Shown one piece after another: positions 11,011 through 24,367 of a stretch of 64,000 nucleotides of DNA. Source of the stretch: Austropuccinia psidii. Lineage: Eukaryota > Basidiomycota > Pucciniomycetes > Pucciniales > Sphaerophragmiaceae. How positions within the stretch are numbered: the first letter of the stretch is position 1; each line of letters starts with the position of its first letter. The position numbers were made by a program, and so were the translations under genes. A model generated the notes under the pieces. It did not search any database. It worked only from the letters and a program-made list of their open reading frames with translations, and had not been told where the DNA came from. The stretch spans positions 9,497,951 through 9,561,950 of the forward strand of contig JALGQZ010000004.1 in assembly GCA_023105745.1 (NCBI GenBank). The letters are read 5' to 3'.

Positions 11011-14000
11011 GTAATTAAGAAAGGTTTCAAGATCAATATCTCAATGAGGAAAGAAGAAATGAGCTTACAGCTAAGAAGGCCAAATTCAAGAATAGGCTTG
11101 ACAACAAATCTTCACATTATCAATGATTTTTTTTATTATAATAACAAAGTTTCTTTTTCTTATATCATGAATTATAGTTTTATTTTAGTATCAAATATCC
11201 ATAAAAAATATAAAAAATATCAAATCTCAAAATATAAAAAAAAAGATTTTCAAGTGTATCAGTATCATAATTCTATGTTTTTTTTTATGTATTTTAAAAA
11301 AAAAAAAAAAAAAAAAAAAGCATCACAACAATGCAAAACAGCAAAAAAAAATTGAAACAATAGCAACAAAAAAACCAAAAAAAAACAATCAATCACAGTA
11401 AAAAAAACAGTCTAACATTCTTGCTTTAATTTTGATGTTTGTTTTTATTATTTTTTTATAAAAAAAAAAAGATAGATAAAAATCAAGAAAAATGATTGAT
11501 TGTGACTTAAAACAAAGAGTACAGTACTGTACATTAAAGAACCAACAACAACAAAAAAATTATTAATTTTTTATATTTATTTATTTATTTATTTAATTTT
11601 TTTCTAAACAAATCAAAAAATAATAATAGTATAAAAAAAAGGGCCTCGGAACGATGCAAAACAGCAAAAGAGCAGATGTTGCAATTGGAAAGAAAAAATA
11701 AAGAAATACAAAAAATATTTATATGGAAAAAAAAATTAATCACAATGGAAAAGGAAGAAAACTGCACTATATTGTGCAGTGTAGAAATTACTCAAACAAA
11801 AAAAAAAGAAAACCGCGGCAAGTGGAGATAAGAAGTAAAGCTGGCTTATTTTGGAGTATCCACACCCAGCTATTTCAAAAAAAAAATTGTTATTATTTAT
11901 ATTAAATTCAAAATTATTATTTAAATTAAATTGAATATATTATTATTATTTATATTATATTAAAAATATTATTATTATTTAAATTAAATTAAATATATTA
12001 TTATTATCTAAACTAAATCAAGTATATTATTATTATTTAAATTAAATTAATCCTATAATTATTATTTAAATTAATTTCAATTTATTAGTATTATTTATAT
12101 TAAATTAAATTTATTATTATAAAAAATAAAATAGAATAAATAAATCAAAATTAGGTTACAATTATTAAATGGAGAGGGGGTGTCAACCCTCAATAACCAT
12201 ATAAAAGGCCACCCACCATTAATAATAAGTCATATGCTAAAAATAAAAAAAAGTGCTACAAGAGGTTTACCATGACCTTAAAGTAGTTTATTCTCAGAAG
12301 TAATTAAAAAATATACCTTATTATTATCCTTGTTTTAACATTTATATTACTTGATATCATTTTATTAGTATCTCTTATTACTTAATTATACTATTATTAT
12401 TATTTATTATTATTTAATTTTATTTATTATTATTTATTATTACTTATTATTATTTATTATTATTTATTATTATTTTCCTATTACTATATCATTATTTCTT
12501 TAATACATGACTGTTAAAAAAAAAAAAACATTATAAATTCATATTAAATTAAAGTCATTATTATAAAAAAAGTAGAAATGATGGTACAATTATTAAATGG
12601 AGAGGGGATTGCCCTACCATTTAAGGTTAATTTCAGCAAAAGAAAAAACAAACAGAAAGAACAACCCAATCAGAAAAACAAAACAAAAAAGAATAGGTCC
12701 TAGATAAGACCTTAAACTGTCCAAATATCTCATTTTTTATATTTTACCAACAAAATTACTTCAAGAATAGGTCCTTAACAAGACCTTAAACTGTCTCAAT
12801 AATTTCTTTCTTTTTTTTATCAAATTATCACCTCAAATGACTCAAGCTGTGGTCCTTAGTATGATCTTAAACTGAATTATTATTCATCAAGATAAAATTG
12901 ATTTTTCATTATTAAAATACTCTCTAGCAAATAATCAAACAAACAACATAGAAAATGAAAATCAACCAATAAATCAAAATCAAATATCTCAATATTAACA
13001 TGATAAAAATAGTCATACTACAAAAAAACAAGAACAAGAAGAATACAACACAAAATAAGAAATAATGGAGATTGAAAATCAATATAAACAGCTACAAAAA
13101 GGAAATATCAAGTGAATATTTGAGAATATACATTTAAAAAAAGGAAATGTTTATGTATGAACCCAGAATATTCCTCTTAAAGCTGGAATGCTGGGGACAG
13201 CATTAAATGGAGAGGGGGATGTGGTATTCCATACCTTATTGGCCCAGTTTCAAGTGAAATTTCATTTATAAGGCTATCAATTGAAGAAATAACAAAGAAA
13301 AATTGATAATGAATCAATTATGACAGAGGAATTCAGCAATAAAGTGGATTTAAATTCATCAATATGTATAATCCCATAAACAAATCCTGTAAGAATGGTC
13401 CATTTGATTACAAGAATAACAATAAAATAAGGAAAAGAAAAAGACAAGCTAGAAAGAATGTTAAATTTACCAGTAAGAGGGGTAGTGAAACACTCAAGTT
13501 ACCCAGGCTCTGCTCAACCTTTGGATTACTCAGCAATGCAGTTATCAAACTGAGGCCACTTCAATAAGGAATCAATTAAGACTGTATTAATAAACAGTCA
13601 CAAGACAGAAAGAAAAAGAAATCAATTGATGTATGCAAGGAAAATCCATCAAAAACCTTAAATTACACAGCATATCTGTGGAAATACAAGCACAGCAACC
13701 TGATAAGCCAGTAAATTTAAATTGCAAACAGAATTAAGTTAGATAAAGAAAAATTAAATTTCATACAGAAAAAACAGAATCCCCACAATACACAGCATTC
13801 TCAACCTACAGTGCAAACAGTGCACAGACCTATGGTGCAATAGCTGTACAAAATCACCTCATCCCCCCAGAAATGGTGCAACAAACCAAACATATGGTGC
13901 AATATATTGATCACATGACACCATTTGCATATCTTTCACCAACTAAATCCCCTCAAGGCTGTGCATAATAATCTTGAAGTTTAAATAAAATATAAGTAAA

Positions 14001-14198
14001 GTCCCAGAAATGGTGCAATAAACCAAACATATGGTGCAATATCTTGATCAAATGACACCATCTCAAAATTCTTCACCAGCAAAAACATCTCAGATTACAT
14101 AATAATACATAAATTGGTGCAACAAACCAAACAAATGGTATCTTACCACTATAAATAAATTATCCCAGCCAAAAGAAGTGGAAAAATTCTAAGTCCCT
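11011..14198 (+). other. A-rich non-coding tail of element D
   Basis: More than 3 kb without a supportable gene. It holds an A-run near 11297-11320, ATT/TTA low complexity (11885-12130 and 12390-12480), three copies of the purine motif TTAAATGGAGAGGGG (near 12165, 12592 and 13205), and worn repeats of a phrase containing ACCTTAAACTGTC (near 12710, 12785 and 12865). A repeat block containing AAATGGTGCAA starts at 13871, 14008 and 14111. The last bases before the 3' LTR form only a weak polypurine tract. Confidence 0.6.
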
Positions 14199-15226
14199 TG
14201 TTTTTGAGTGCCTCTATGGAGGGCCCAAAGAATATAAATAGAGGGCCTCTCTCCCTCATTTCTTCCTCTTTTCCCTATGAATGAATGCATGAATGCAATT
14301 AATTATATACCAAGAAGGAGAATAATTATTCATCCCTCACTAGTAGGTCAACCTAGTATTATTATTAAATGGGAATTATATACCATGAAGGAGAATAATT
14401 CATCCATCCCTTACTAGTAGAATAATCTAGTTATTTTATTAAACGTATGATAGACTTATAAGTTTAATTCATAGTGATTTCTATTTAATAGTAGCTAACA
14501 GAAGGTTTACTTTATATTATTAATCCACCCTATGTTTAGATTATTGGTCTTATAATTATAATACTATCAATAATACTAATAATATTGAGTTTATCCCCAT
14601 AACCTTTACATTATAAAGAAAAAAAATCCTTATTATATCTTCATATTAACAAAAACAACCTTACAAATATATATTATTATATAAAAAAACCTACCCTTAT
14701 ATTATATTATATCACTCATACATTTAACAAACATCCACTCTATATTAAACAATATCTTACCAATAAATTATTAAAGTTCTTATTGCTATATTATATCAAC
14801 AATTACCTTCTCAAACCATTAAGTATTATAACAGATATAACATCAAATTGAACTTACCCCCTTAGCTATATATTATTACTATTATATTGAATCAACCTCT
14901 TATACTATTAAGGTCTTACCCTGAAAATCATCTTATATTATTATTTGAAAACTATATTTTATACTTTCTTTTGGCTTATAAGCTACTGATCTAATCATTG
15001 AATAGGTCTGATAGAGACTGATGAAGAGTCTTCTCTAGTTGTAAAGCCACAATCTTAAATATTGATTTGTGAGCTCTGTAGGGAGATTGTTTAGTATATT
15101 CAGAGGGGAAGCTAAAACACCATTAGCACCCTTGGCTACAGGATTATTTCAGAAATTCAAAACTGTTTACCTGTGATTTCCCCCTCAAGGACTGCCTTAT
15201 CCAATCCCTCACTAAAAGGAGTTCCA
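14199..15226 (+). repeat. 3' LTR of element D
   Basis: Same order and ends as the copy at 3824-4829 (TGTTTTTGAGTGCC to GGAGTTCCA), with small insertions such as a duplicated ATGAATGC. The number of scattered substitutions indicates an old insertion. The right flank is inside a hAT transposase gene. Confidence 0.85.
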
Positions 15227-16468
15227 CCGCACCATTGTAAACAAGGTGGACAGTAGTAATAAATTTATCCCTCCACTGAGGGCTCTGGTTGAGATAAGAA
15301 GTGAGCCTGGAAATTTGTGATATGATGGTGTTGTACCTCAGGTGCATTCCATCTGGAGAATTGACCAGAGTTTCTATGGACATGTGATTGTTGATCCAAT
15401 CGTCTGGTGGTATGTTGTTATCAGGTCTAATTGAATCAAGTGACAAGGTGTTTAAGCCATCACGAGTGCCCAAATGTATTACATGAGCCATGCAACCTAT
15501 GTGTTGCATGGCTGAATTGAAGGAACCTGATGTTTCTTCCAAATTCTGAGCCATGCAGTTATTAGATGAAGCGTTGTCAGTTGTAATACACATTATGTGT
15601 TGTTCTAATTTGAAACACTTGAATGTATTCATTAGGGTATTTGCAAGTCATACACCCAAATGATAGCCTCAAGCAAATATGAAAAAGGAAATAAGCTAAA
15701 AAAATTTATTTACTTGAATGACTTGCTTACCTTCAATGGCATTTAAGCCTAATAGGACAGAGGTGAGGTTCCAGTTTGCATCCAGGAAATGTGCAGTAAC
15801 AGAAAGGAAAGCAGTAATGTTTGGGCTTTTACAAACATCTGTGGTGAAGGATACCTTGTGTGTTTGTGTGAATATTATAATTTGGAGGTGTTCTTGATGA
15901 AATAAGAACACCTCAGTCAAATGCGAGGTGATTGCTGTGCGCCGTACTAGGATGTTCAAGATGTTGGGATTACAAAGCAACAGGAGTGATCAAAAGGATG
16001 GTAGGTCTGTGATAGAGAGAGGAATATTGGAATTGCAAATGAAATAGACTATTGCAGTCTTCAGCGATTCTGAGGATAGGAGCCAATTAAAAAAATTAGT
16101 TTGGTTGAGAAATTTTTAGTAACAATCTGAATCACTCACCCTCTTGGCAATACAAGGTTGAACAAATTGATCCAAAGTCTGAGTGGAGATTTCTTGGGCC
16201 AGTTTTTTTGGATTGTTTAAGCAATCAAGGACTTTGACATGATGGGTCATTGATTTTGTACTTCCAGTTCAATCTTGATTGAGCCTTTTCTTGCAAGCTT
16301 GACCCCCACAGTTCATGACATCACATTCAACATAGGTTTCATCCACATTGGAGAAATAATTCCATACCCATGATCACTTGACAGATTGGAGAGGTTCCAT
16401 GCTAGAAGTGAGTGAAGTTGGGTTGAAGCTCTGGATGGTGGTGGAGTTGAAATAGCATCATCAGCCAT
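15227..16468 (-). pseudogene. hAT-family transposase, N-terminal two thirds
   Basis: Starts at ATG 16468 (MADDAISTPPPS). A BED-type zinc finger follows (VWNYF, CDVMNCGGQACKK, then MTHHVKVLDCL, near 16380-16200) with an in-frame TGA inside it. An intron GTGAGT...CAG lies at about 16142-16062. The RNase H-like core then appears as KVSFTTDVCKSPNITAFL and TAHFLDANWNL (15870-15750), TTDNASSNN (15590) and GCMAHVIHL (15500). The gene stops at the element D LTR junction, after TTVHLVYNG, and the C-terminal half including the dimerisation domain is absent from the window. Stops and the truncation make it non-functional. Confidence 0.75.
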
Positions 16469-17262
16469 AATATTTTATTTGATTGTTTTTCTTATAAAAT
16501 AAAAAATAAAAGAATATTGTTAGTAAGACAATGTTTGAAAAAAGAGGAAAGAATTGATTCAAGAATAGAGGACAATGTTAAAAAAGAAATAATATTTTTA
16601 AGAAGAAAATTAAGAAAAAAAGAGGAAAGAATTGAGTCAAGAAGAGAGGAGGATGAGTTAAAAAAATAACATAAGAGATTGGGTATTTGAGAGTTGAAAA
16701 AAAAATGGGGAGAATAATTTCCCGTGTTGGGACAGGGTTTGGGGATCAGGCCTAAGCTGGCCAAGGTGTTGATCAACAGGGTATGGGATTGGTCCAATGG
16801 CCAAAAAAACCATGGGAGGCAGGCCAACTTCAGATGGCCTTTGAAAATTTTAAAGAAAATCTCCCTCCAATGAAATATTTACCAGTAAGCACAGAAATTA
16901 TCAAGGAATACCTTTCAAACACAAGACCAAACAAGAATTTTCCAAGAACCAAAGGTCTTGGTTATCAGAATTCCATAAAAATTTTAATTTTTATTTACCT
17001 GTAAGAATTCTTCATCATCAATTTCAAAGCTCTTTTGTAACATTCACTTCTTTTATTTTAAATATTCTTTTCATAATTGTAATCATAGAGATGATAAAAG
17101 TGTTGAAAAATAAAGAAAAGATCTAAGTAAACATTTTAAAATATGGAGGAAGTCCTTTTTCAGATATAAATGGCTTAAATCTACAAAATTATTCAACACT
17201 TTCATAATTTCTTAGCTGAAAAGGTACCTTTTTATCAGATTACCAAGATTCAAGAGGGAAGA
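16469..17262. other. Intergenic, hAT flank
   Basis: Purine-rich low complexity (16490-16690), then a GC-richer stretch 16716-16830 that could include the hAT terminus. An open plus frame 16783-17004 has no recognised content. I see no other supportable gene. Confidence 0.4.
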
Positions 17263-19230
17263 TGTAAGGTTTGATTATGAAACAATAAGTAAAAATTACT
17301 AATATTTTCCTTATTGTACTATTAATGTCCTTATAAATAAGATTAATAAGATAAAAGATAAGTATAAAAATAAAGAATTATTATAATTATGGAATAAAAA
17401 TAATTATATTATTAAATAAATATAATAATGTAATTTATATTATAAAAAAATAATATAATAAATGGATATATTAATCTAAGATAATTAATATATTTAAAAG
17501 AACTTTATTATTGTTACCAACAAATAGTAAAGGTGTAAAAAATTGTTCTTTATGAATAAAAAACAATTAATAACAATAATATTACTAATATTAAAGTTAT
17601 TTATTAATATAAATACTATTTATATTAATATAAGAATTATTAAAAATAATAATAAAGAGAAATCATTATAAAAGAGAAAATAACCTAATTTTGATACTTC
17701 ATATAATAATTTTGAAAGGTTTTATGCCAAAATAGTGTAAATACAATTTATACAAACTGTATTTACAATAAAAATAGAGAAATTACAAATATTCTTCAAT
17801 TTTTACATGGAAATTGAGTTAAAGAGATTTTTGAACAAAAAAAGTTAAATAATTGATTTAATCATGTCAATATTAATGATTATAATAAATATTATCTCTT
17901 TTCTTTAATAATATAAATGTTTTATATATAAAGAATAAAGATTTTACCTTTTGATTTAATCATTTTAGTGTTTTTGATGCTTCTGAGCCAAAAATAGAGT
18001 AAAAAGAGCTCTATTTATAGTAAATACCTCCCTTATAGAGTCCAGAAGGCTTCTAGTAGACGTGTGCTGATTCTTTCTACTAGAAATGATCAATATTTCA
18101 AGGTTTAGTGATGATTCATCATGATCAAACCATTTTATCTCATTATTACGCAATTATTTAGAGTTATCACTATAACTCTAGGTTTGGCAGAAGCTTAAAC
18201 TTTGTGTATTTTATTTGTATTAATCATAATCTAATATTATTTATTGGTTTTATCACTTATATGACTGTTAAACTTAAAATAAGATTACAGTGAGTGATCA
18301 TAAACGATCAAATTCAAGCTTAACCTTTGATCATTAATACCTTTTGAGTTATACATGCTAAAGCTATTCTGGAAGTTGATTCTGATAGCTTTTCATGTCT
18401 TTCTTAAACTGCCAAGAGCACTCCATTACATCATCAAAACTCCATTTTTGATTATTTTTTGTGTAACTCATCTTTTCTGTCAAAATTCAATATTTTGAAC
18501 TTCAAGCCATGATTTCAAAGGGTTATACCTTGAATATTATAATAAATATTAAGTCATTCTTCACTTATGAGCTAGTAGAATCTGACTGTCCACTTTTATT
18601 TAAGTTTGGACCACTTTCACAACAAAGTGGTCAACAGCTCTATTGATTTTATTCAATAATCCATTACAGGTTTTAATCTTGTTTATAATTTGTGTAATGA
18701 ATTTCATATCTGTATTCCTACAGTAATTAAGTGGTGACTTTATTTCTGATTTATCTCCCTATCTTGTATATTTCAAGAGATATTAGCTAAAAACCATGAA
18801 TATATGCATTGACCAAAAAAGTGCATATATTCAGCTTAATTCCTTAAGTATTAACTTTAGAGATTAGCTTTATAATTGTCTTATGTGTAGAGCTTCATGC
18901 ATAATCCAATGATACAATTTCTTTCACATGTTGCTTCATTGGCTTCTGAGATAAATGAGGTTTTGTACCTTTTTTAAGCTATTATTACTTATACTTCAGT
19001 AATTATTGACTTTTCTGATATGCCATAAAAATGACATATGTGTATTTTACCATGAGGAATCTAATGGTGTATTTCTTTCACATGTTTATTTATTATATTC
19101 TGCTTTAACTCAGATTTTGTACTTATTTATGGTATTTTACTAATTTTTTAGATAATTATCATAAGTATAATTATTACAGAAATTTTTCTGTGACCTTTTT
19201 GGATTTGGGGTCATATCTCAAAGGCTCACA
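17263..19230 (-). repeat. 3' LTR of element A3
   Basis: In element orientation it begins TGTGAGCCTTTGAG at 19230 and ends CCTTACA at 17263, paired with 29216-31147. Many substitutions and indels separate the two. A minus-strand polypurine tract GGTGGTAGGGAA lies immediately beside it (19231-19242). Confidence 0.85.
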
Positions 19231-19347
19231 TTCCCTACCACCAAAAAGATTGTACTAAAATCTGATCAAGCTAATTAAGGTATCATCCACTGCCCTACCT
19301 CTTCAATAGACTTTGTTAGTCTTGAAGCTCAATAATGCTTGATTTTT

Positions 19348-19800
19348 CTATTCTTTAGGTTTTCTTTCATTTCTGAACCTTCTTAGTAGCTTATCAGAAT
19401 TTTTTATATCCTTCTCAAGTATCCATTCATCTTCTTTAGTTGAATTTCTATACCTTACAAGGTATTCTCTTTCTTTTTTATTTCTTGTCCTTCTTTCTTT
19501 AAGGACTTTCACAATTTTCTTTTCATCTCCTTCTTCCAAAGGGGGTATTTCAAGTGGGGGTTTATTTCTTAGTGGAAATAGTTCCTTGTCACTTGATCTG
19601 TAAGGTTTTATCAGACTTACAGGTAAAGTTGGGTGTTTCTTCATTTGTTCACCTGTGAGCTCCAATTGCACAGCATTAGGTCCATGTAGTGCTTTTATCA
19701 TGAATCTTATTGCAAAGAAATCTTTCAATTTCTTTGGTCCTCTTATATTATTGAAATTAAGAGTTGACACTAGTACCAAGTCTCCTATTTTTAATTCAGG
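19348..19800 (-). pseudogene. Integrase C-terminus and chromo-like tail of A3
   Basis: Carries the post-core module [15 protein letters not shown] and a C-terminal chromo-like segment ([32 protein letters not shown]). This tail is thought to steer Ty3-type integrases to chromatin. The GPF motif present in A1 (YVGPFVIV) is degraded here (FFAIRFMIK). The rest of the integrase lies at 21232-22449, beyond the inserted solo LTR. Confidence 0.8.
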
Positions 19801-19805
19801 TGGTT

Positions 19806-21226
19806 TGTTAGCCTGTGACTCAAAACCAGAGCACAAGCATGACAGCCAAAATACCATAAACCAATGGTATAGCCAAGATACCACCAAAACATGGAGCTGA
19901 GCCAAATCAGCTCAAAAGGTATCAAACAAAAGAGGAAACTCACCCCTTTCTAAAAATATAAGTCCCATCACCCTAGGACAAAGAATAACATAGTTATTGC
20001 TGGGCATAAACCTTAATTTTCACCTCTCATCTAAAATCCAGAAGGAGAGGCCCAACGCCATCAAATGGGTATTTAAAATGAAGCTCTAAGCCAGGGCTAT
20101 CTAATTGTACTAGCTAAAATGAGCTAGAACCATAATTACTTGAGTTATGGTCAATTTCAGGCCAAATAAGGGTGAACAAAACATTCCCCTCTCATCTAAC
20201 TTCTACAGTTTTAGTGTGGGATACTCAAAGTGGGGTCTTCTTGGAAAGAGCACCATCAGAGCTATCTGATGGTGTCATACACTTCCCCATATCTCAACTA
20301 CAGCTGAATTTATGGGGCAAACAAGCTCAATACAGCTTTTTGCCTAAAATCACGCATCTATACAAAAATCTTGTACATGCCATAACTTTGCCTTTTTCAT
20401 GCTAAGAATATCAAATAAGGTACCATTGTGTAGAGCACATACAGGGCTACACACTGAACCAATTTTGAGGCTGATATCTCAAGAATTGACAAAGGTATGT
20501 CTGTTTTAAGGTCAGATTCCCACCTGCTGTCATATACAGCCTTACCATGGGATAATGTCCTATAATCATGAATATGAGGTGTCAAACAGACAAAGGAGAT
20601 TTTTTACTTCCATACCTCATATGTCAGTGAATACTGGGGTCCCATACAGTTTCTGTACAGCATTCTACATGTCATACACGTCAGAATCAGGCTGTGAGGT
20701 CCCGAGATGAAAGTTTTCACCCTGTATTGGTGAAAACTGCCCAGATGTGGTTTCAAAACCACATCTGAGCCCAATACAGGCTATACATGTCCTTGCAAGC
20801 CACAAGCCTGTCTCAGAGAGTGAAAAAATCTTCACTTCCTCTATGTGGAAAGGTCTAACACCCTTTCCACCCCATTTCAGGATAAAAAGGAGGCCTTTCA
20901 CAGCCAGGATTGCTTTCCTCATCCTGCTCTTGAATTCCTACTTAGTACAGCTGTCAAAAACAGTTATAATCTTGTAAAAGAATCAGGTATACTCTTAATT
21001 TGAAAGTATTGTAGTCTTTATTATTGTAATCCAACAGGTAAAGCTGCACCCAGAGCTTTCAACAGCGCTCACCATCACTATTGCAAAATAGTAAAGCCCT
21101 TTTATTTCATCTATAAACCCTTATTATCAATAAATAACTTTATTTCATCACTTTATTTCCATGTCACAGTCAAAGTTAAAGCTGTAACTAGCCTACTTAC
21201 TGCTTCTACATAGACTCATCCTGACA
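19806..21226 (+). mobile_element. Solo LTR E with perfect target duplication
   Basis: Starts TGTTAGCCTG and ends CATCCTGACA, with the identical 5-bp copy TGGTT on both sides (19801-19805, 21227-21231). It splits the integrase of A3 at the conserved KSHKP region. A TATA-like GGATAAAAAG at 20880 and T/A-rich processing signals downstream give plus orientation. Perfect hairpins occur at 20251-20274, 20712-20738 and 20742-20767. It belongs to a different family from the other LTRs here. Confidence 0.85.
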
Positions 21227-21231
21227 TGGTT

Positions 21232-22449
21232 TATGACTTTTATCTCATCTTTATTTTAAATTTTTGAAAGAATCTTGCATACATCTGTTTGCATGGTGTC
21301 TTGCTTTGTCAAGCATTATTTTAAAACTGCTTGCTGTTGGATGTATATCTACTAAGTCCTTTTTGAGGGTATCATAAGGAAGTCTTGGATTCCAACCTTT
21401 TTCTAGCATTGCTGGTGTTTTTCCAGTAGAAGAATGGATTGATGTTTTATATGCTAGTTTAAGAGCTGGTATTGATGTACACCAATCATGGGTAAGACCA
21501 TCAGGATCTTTAAATTCCAGTCCATAAGCACAGACTCTTCTGATCATGTCCTCCAAGGTTTGTATCATTCTTTCTGCTAAGCCATTAGTTTGAGGATGGA
21601 AAGCTGTCAAGAATGACAATTGTGTCCCAAACAAGTTATGGAGGTTTGTCCATAACACTGAAGCGAACTTTGGGTCTCTGTCACTGATGATATTTTGGAA
21701 TAAGCCTGTGTGGCTAATGAACTTATTCCATATCATTATGGCTGTGTCCATAGCTGTGTCATCTTTGTGACATGGTAGGAACATAGGAGTTTTGCTATAC
21801 CTGTCAACTAAAACTAGGAATGCATTATAACTTCTGTCTCCTCCTGGAGGTAGTGCTGTTACCCAATCCATATGAGCTATTTCCCAAGGGGATTTTGGTT
21901 CTTTGATTTGGATCATTATTCCAAATTTCTTTCCTGTGGCTCTGTTGGCTTTTTGACATCTGTCACAGGTTTGGCAGTATTCTGCAACATCTTTCTTCCA
22001 ATTTGGCCAACAAGAGCAGGTTTTCACCCTCTCTAGTGTTCTATCTTCTGAGAGATGTCCAGCTGCAACACTATCATGACACTCATTTAAAATAGTGTTT
22101 ATTAGAGTTCTATCTGTTAAGGCCATAACACATGTGTGTTTTGTTCTATGATAGAGGATTCCATCAAGGAGGTGGAATCTTCCTTAATCGTATTCCTTTT
22201 TCCATATTTAATCTAATTTTGATGAAAGTGATGAGTCTTTGCAGTCTTTCATTAGAAGTTGACTTAAGATATGGCAATTATTATCTATCTTATAGCTTTC
22301 TTTAACTTGGTTAAAGAATTCTGTGCCAATGTCTGTGACACATATCCCTTCTATATGGTGCTCCCCCTGTGGTACCCATGCTGGATTTTCAGGAGTATTT
22401 GCAAGAGCCCATCTGCATTTTTATGAATATTACCAGATTTATGAACCAT
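21232..22449 (-). pseudogene. Integrase N-terminus and core of A3
   Basis: Reads (minus) through a damaged RNase H-integrase linker (22449-22130) into the HHCC zinc domain ([23 protein letters not shown]) and the DDE core ([31 protein letters not shown]). All three catalytic residues are still present. Frame breaks near 22180 and at the carboxyl end (FKNLK then stop) inactivate it. Confidence 0.85.
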
Positions 22450-24367
22450 TGTGAGCTTTGAGGTATCTTTTACATACCCAAATAGGCCACAATTATCTTA
22501 AAAATAAATTTTGAAATTTTGAATAACTCATAAGTAATTCATATATCCAAAATTCATCATTTTTGATTTCAGAAGAAATGAATACCTTTTTATTGAGTAA
22601 GTAAATCCATGGATTTAAGGCCAGATTTGGATTCTACACAAAAATTCACCTAGGGTAGCACCATAGAGTGAATAAGCTCAGATTAACTCTTTGAGGTGGT
22701 AAAATGGAAAATACTTCAATACCACATCATTAATACCACATAAAAGATCCGTGAAATTTTTTATTTTTCTTAATTTCACGCCAAAATAAAGGGAATGTGA
22801 GAAATCGCATGTTACATATACACTGAGAATAGTGTTATGCATGTTTTGAGCACTTAATATTATGGTATTCTTACATGGACTTTTGGTACACCCAAAGTGG
22901 ATATCTCACTTGAAGCTTAAATTTCTATTTTGACGTGAAAAATAAGCAAGGGGGACAAAAGACATCAAAGAGAGCCAGGGTACCCAACTTCTGAGGCCTC
23001 AGAGGCGTGGACAGCTCCAAAGCTTGGATACATGGCTGATCTTGGCCCAGTTAGTAAACTAAAGCACTTTGGGAACTTGCTTACCATGTTACAACTACAG
23101 TAAATCTTAAGAAAATAGCAAATAACCTGCTTTTTTGACATGCCAAGGAGGTAAAAAGCTACTTAGACTCCAGTAACCATGTCAATTCTTAATGATTTTC
23201 CATGGATAAACCCCAAAAGAGTAATTAAAACCCTTTTTGGACTTGTATCCATTGATTTACCTCATAGCAACCAGTTAAACACTGATATTTGTGATTCTAC
23301 GTAGAAATGAGGTAAAAACTTCAAAAATTCATTAAAAAAATTCTTAATGAATATTTCTGAAACTTTCAGGACCAATGAAGAACTGTATTATCTATGGTAC
23401 AACCAGAAGGAATTACAGTTTTACTAGTAAAATTAAAGGTTTTACTTACAGTCCATTTTTGACTATTCTACGTGAAACACTGAATCATCAAAAATTCACA
23501 GTAATTACAACCTGTGATGAAATTGGCAATAACATTGATAAATTTGAGAAATCAATGATTATCTTGGAATAAAAGAAGATTTACAGATGTTACTCCTTTT
23601 ATTCTTAACCATATTGGGGTTGGTAGTCACGTAAAAGCATCAATTAAGTAATTATGATAATCTTACATGACAACAGATGATGCAATCAATAATCCAAAAG
23701 GGTTTATTGTTTTCTCACTCACTGGTTTTTCAGTTTGCTCCATGGCATGCCTCTGTGAGCTGTTGTTGACTCAAAAGAGGCCTCTTCTTGCTGTTTTTTC
23801 ATCATCATCTTATTATCATTTAAATCATTATTACCAACAAGTAAGTATTTGTTAAAGCTATTCTTAAGTATTTTGAATCTTTCAGAATCAATCAGAAAGA
23901 CGTTAAATCATAGAATCCAGCTATATATTGTTGTAATATTGTTATAAATACCTTTTGATCCTTTAAATCCACAATTCTATGTCAAATCTCTCTATCTCAT
24001 CTTTCAATAAGCTCTTTGGAATATTAGTGAGTGATTTACTCTTAATTCTCAAAGTTTTTCTCTAAATAATTAGTTTTCTTCAAGAATTATCATTATAATT
24101 ATTCTTATAAAAGATAATTATATATTAAAATAATTTTTTTATTTTAATAAAAGAAGTTTTATTATTAAAATCTTCTTGTAATTGATTCTTGTTGACAATT
24201 ACTTCTCACTGTTAAAATCACTAGTAGTGCTTAACATGTGAAAGAAATAATTCTTTAATTATTTAATTGTGGTTATAATAATATTTTACTATTATATTTC
24301 ATAAGAACAGACATAGTACTGTTGATTAATAGTAATATTGTCCTCAGTTTTATAGTCACATTTTACA
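22450..24367 (+). mobile_element. Solo LTR of family A
   Basis: 1,918 bp, the same length as each LTR of A1. It starts TGTGAGCTTTGAGG and ends CACATTTTACA. It lies in plus orientation inside the RNase H region of A3. Flanks ACCAT and ACAAT form a 5-bp duplication with one change. Sequence differences from the A1 LTRs are moderate, so it is younger than A3 but older than A1. Confidence 0.85.

Larger units (their letters stand above)
3824..15226 (+). mobile_element. Element D: LTR retrotransposon with Gag and protease, no RT or integrase seen
   Basis: About 1.0-kb direct repeats at 3824-4829 and 14199-15226 bound an internal region with a primer-binding-like site, Gag, a retropepsin-like protease and long ORFs of unknown function. 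No reverse transcriptase (no YxDD), RNase H or DDE integrase is visible in any frame. If never present, the element is non-autonomous (Gag-only, TR-GAG-like). If lost, it is a deletion derivative. Several nonsense codons and frameshifts and a solo LTR at 9154-10581 show that the copy is old. No 5-bp target duplication is visible (TGGTG left, CCGCA right). Confidence 0.8.

Noticed and set aside
16783..17004. Small plus-strand ORF with a Trp/Pro-rich start
   Set aside because: No recognised family, no intron or neighbour support; likely chance.
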